This document shows, one piece after another, positions 5,434-6,695 of a stretch of DNA of 6,695 nt (positions within the stretch are counted from its first letter, which is position 1; each line of letters starts with the position of its first letter). The position numbers and the translations under genes were made by a program. The stretch is from G039029935 sp039029935 (GTDB taxonomy: Bacteria > Chloroflexota > Anaerolineae > Caldilineales > Caldilineaceae). The DNA lies in contig JBCCFC010000765.1 in assembly GCA_039029935.1 (NCBI GenBank), forward strand, positions 1 through 6,695, written 5' to 3'. The notes beneath the pieces were generated by a model. That model ran no database searches and was not told the origin of the DNA. It saw only the letters and a list, made by a program, of their open reading frames with translations.

Positions 5434-6450
5434 ATGAAAAAGGCAATCATCAGTGGCGAACAGACCGCCGAGGTCATCAATGTACCCGACCCGACACCCA
5501 AAGGTGACTGGGTGGTCATCAAAAATACAGTCACGCCCATGTGTACTGAGTACAAGGGCTTTCTCTCTGGCAACAGAGCCGAGTTCTTAGGGCATGAGGC
5601 GGTTGGTGAGGTGGTTGCAGTGGCCCAACCCGGCCCTGTCGCAGAAGGGGACCGCGTTGTCGTCATGCCCCAATATCCGTGTGGTGTCTGTACACTGTGT
5701 AGTGGTGGCGATTTTATCCATTGCGAAGTGCCAACCGACCCGCATACCTACATCCCATCGGGTGAAGGCAGCGCAACCTATGCCCAATACATGGTCAAAC
5801 CAAACTGGCTGTTACCCAAGATTCCCGATGAGATGTCCGATGAATTGGCGTCGCTGGCCCTTTGTGCGCTGGGTCCCTCCTTTGGGGCCTTTGACCGGAT
5901 GAACGTGGATGCCTTTGACACAGTGATGATTACGGGGGCTGGCCCGGTCGGGTTAGGAGGCGTTGTCAATGCCGTCTATCGTGGCGCACAGGTGATTGTG
6001 GTCGAGTCGATTCCCTATCGCGCAGAAAAGGCGTTGGCCTTGGGCGCAATGGCTGTGGTTGATCCCTTTGCGGATGACTGTAGGACACAGATTCAAGACA
6101 TCACCCAAGGCAAAGGGATTGACAAGGCACTCGATTGTTCGGGCGCATCGCAGGCACAGCGGCTCTGTATCGACATGCTGCGTCGTCGTGGTGAAATGGC
6201 CTTTGTCGGTGCTGGCGGGCAAACGCTGGAACTCACAGACTGGACCGATATGATCATGAAGGGGGTGACATTGCATGGTTCATGGCACTACAACTTAAAC
6301 CGTTTCCCCACCATCTTACAAGTGATTCAACAGTCGCCTGTGGTGGAGCAACTCATTTCGCACCGTTTCCCGATGAGTGACATCCAGCCAGCATTTGAAC
6401 AGTCGGCGTCAAGGGAATCCGCCAAGATTTTATTGGATCCATGGATATAG
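5434..6450 (+). CDS. Zinc-dependent medium-chain alcohol/polyol dehydrogenase (MDR superfamily)
   Basis: The 338-residue protein is a cytoplasmic MDR oxidoreductase of the threonine/sorbitol dehydrogenase-like group. The GroES-like catalytic domain (about 1-150) has likely catalytic-zinc ligands C37 (PMCTEYKG) and H54-E55 (GHEAVGEV), and the structural zinc lobe C83-x2-C86-x2-C89-x7-C97 is complete. The Rossmann domain (about 155-295) has the dinucleotide loop GAGPVG at 168-173. E191 at the end of the second strand (VIVVES) favours NAD over NADP by family rule. LDCSGA at 233-238 is the usual strand over the cofactor. AAGGAG at 5422-5427, 6 nt before ATG, supports the start. The length is typical. 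The substrate cannot be told from sequence. The gene is 203 bp from the kinase, behind its own candidate promoter, so joint regulation with the upstream pair is not indicated. A T-rich tract but no clear hairpin follows the stop. Confidence 0.92.
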   Translation: MKKAIISGEQTAEVINVPDPTPKGDWVVIKNTVTPMCTEYKGFLSGNRAEFLGHEAVGEVVAVAQPGPVAEGDRVVVMPQYPCGVCTLCSGGDFIHCEVPTDPHTYIPSGEGSATYAQYMVKPNWLLPKIPDEMSDELASLALCALGPSFGAFDRMNVDAFDTVMITGAGPVGLGGVVNAVYRGAQVIVVESIPYRAEKALALGAMAVVDPFADDCRTQIQDITQGKGIDKALDCSGASQAQRLCIDMLRRRGEMAFVGAGGQTLELTDWTDMIMKGVTLHGSWHYNLNRFPTILQVIQQSPVVEQLISHRFPMSDIQPAFEQSASRESAKILLDPWI

Positions 6451-6483
6451 CCATCTTCGGTATATTCGGATTTTAATTTTTGA

Positions 6484-6512
6484 TTGACACGCTGCATAAA
6501 ATCTGCTACGAT
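6484..6512 (+). promoter_or_regulatory. Near-consensus sigma70 promoter
   Basis: TTGACA at 6484-6489 is a perfect -35. After exactly 17 nt, TACGAT at 6507-6512 is a good -10 (4 of 6, with the key first T, A and last T). This is the best promoter in the window. Transcription should begin near 6519-6520, heading out of the window. It starts 34 nt after the dehydrogenase stop and so drives a different unit. Confidence 0.75.
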
Positions 6513-6518
6513 AGCCCT

Positions 6519-6539
6519 GTTAACATCAGTCATGTTAAC
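6519..6539 (+). promoter_or_regulatory. Palindromic operator candidate at the transcription start
   Basis: GTTAACAT at 6519-6526 and ATGTTAAC at 6532-6539 are exact inverted copies separated by 5 nt, 21 bp in all. The centre lies just downstream of the predicted start of transcription from the TTGACA/TACGAT promoter, a usual position for a dimeric repressor. The regulator is unknown. No full second copy was noticed in the window; a single half-site (ATGTTAAC) within the MocR-type gene near 3090 is probably chance. Confidence 0.6.
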
Positions 6540-6637
6540 TAAGGCCATTCCACAAAATAAATTACCCACTGAAGACCGGAGTTAGCAATCTCTATTACAC
6601 GCAGTAGGCCGAAAAGTCCTGCTCAGGAAAGTGCTCT

Positions 6638-6695
6638 ATGCTCTATCGTCAAATAACTTGTTGCAGTGTGGATGGGATGAGGGTTTGTATGGCCC
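6638..6695 (+). CDS. Possible 5' end of a downstream gene (truncated by the window)
   Basis: ATG at 6638 is preceded by AGGA at 6625-6628 (9 nt spacing) and stays open to the end of the window, giving about 19 residues beginning MLYRQITCC. An alternative in-frame ATG is at 6677, and another frame starting with GTG at 6631 is also open to the end. Too little is visible to assign a family or even to be sure which frame is coding. The preceding stretch 6540-6637 is a leader of about 100 nt without a gene I can support. Confidence 0.2.
   Translation, partial: MLYRQITCCSVDGMRVCMA

Noticed and set aside
6327..6569. A minus-strand frame of 80 codons across the end of the dehydrogenase
   Set aside because: It runs through a strong + strand promoter and the end of a clear gene, with no domain or start signal of its own.
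6533..6586. A 17-residue frame starting inside the operator palindrome
   Set aside because: It has no ribosome site and its ATG is part of the inverted repeat, so it is more simply explained by the operator.
6595..6660. Resemblance to the GAGGAAAGTCC core of RNase P RNA around AGGAAAGTGC
   Set aside because: Only a few bases agree, and the surrounding conserved helices of RNase P RNA are not seen.

Overview
The window looks like a stretch of bacterial chromosome with moderate base composition. All the genes I accept lie on the + strand. They have good Shine-Dalgarno sites and ATG starts, and one gene pair shares a 4-bp ATGA overlap. No rRNA, tRNA, CRISPR array, transposase or phage gene was seen. 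The host cannot be named from this sequence. The RsgA form, the sialidase remnant and the heptanucleotide intergenic repeats would fit Chloroflexota or another lineage rich in short repeats, but this is a weak inference.

Layout. 1-162: leader with a candidate extended -10 promoter. 163-1281: rsgA, the circularly permuted GTPase of 30S subunit maturation, with an unusual N-terminus and a short repeat-bearing insertion in its OB fold. 1282-1517: a perfect 21-bp stem-loop 14 nt after rsgA, then a small direct repeat. 1518-2444: a ten-helix EamA/DMT transporter. 2445-2810: no intact gene. This gap holds the decayed C-terminal end of an exo-alpha-sialidase, running into ten tandem 7-bp units. 2811-4418: a MocR/GabR-type regulator (winged helix plus aminotransferase-like domain) with a histidine-rich 15-bp tandem repeat just before the PLP lysine. 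4415-5230: an APH(3')-fold kinase overlapping the regulator by 4 bp. 5231-5433: a diverged duplication of about 90-100 bp with TCAGC-rich heptads and a candidate promoter. 5434-6450: a zinc-dependent medium-chain dehydrogenase. 6451-6695: a near-consensus sigma70 promoter (TTGACA, 17 nt, TACGAT) with an 8-5-8 palindromic operator candidate at the expected start of transcription, driving something beyond the window.

How the genes may work together. The only clear functional unit is the regulator-kinase pair, which is translationally coupled. The kinase keeps its ATP-binding and catalytic residues, but by eye several positions that form the acidic aminoglycoside pocket in known APH(3') enzymes are changed, so its substrate may not be an aminoglycoside. 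The regulator carries 11 histidines in a repeat next to its cofactor site. Together they are the best candidate here for an undescribed small-molecule sensing and phosphorylation module; that is inference. The other genes appear to be separate transcription units.

A second theme is short tandem repeats. Three consecutive intact genes carry in-frame 12- or 15-bp repeats and two gaps carry 7-bp repeats, which suggests a genome tolerant of replication slippage.
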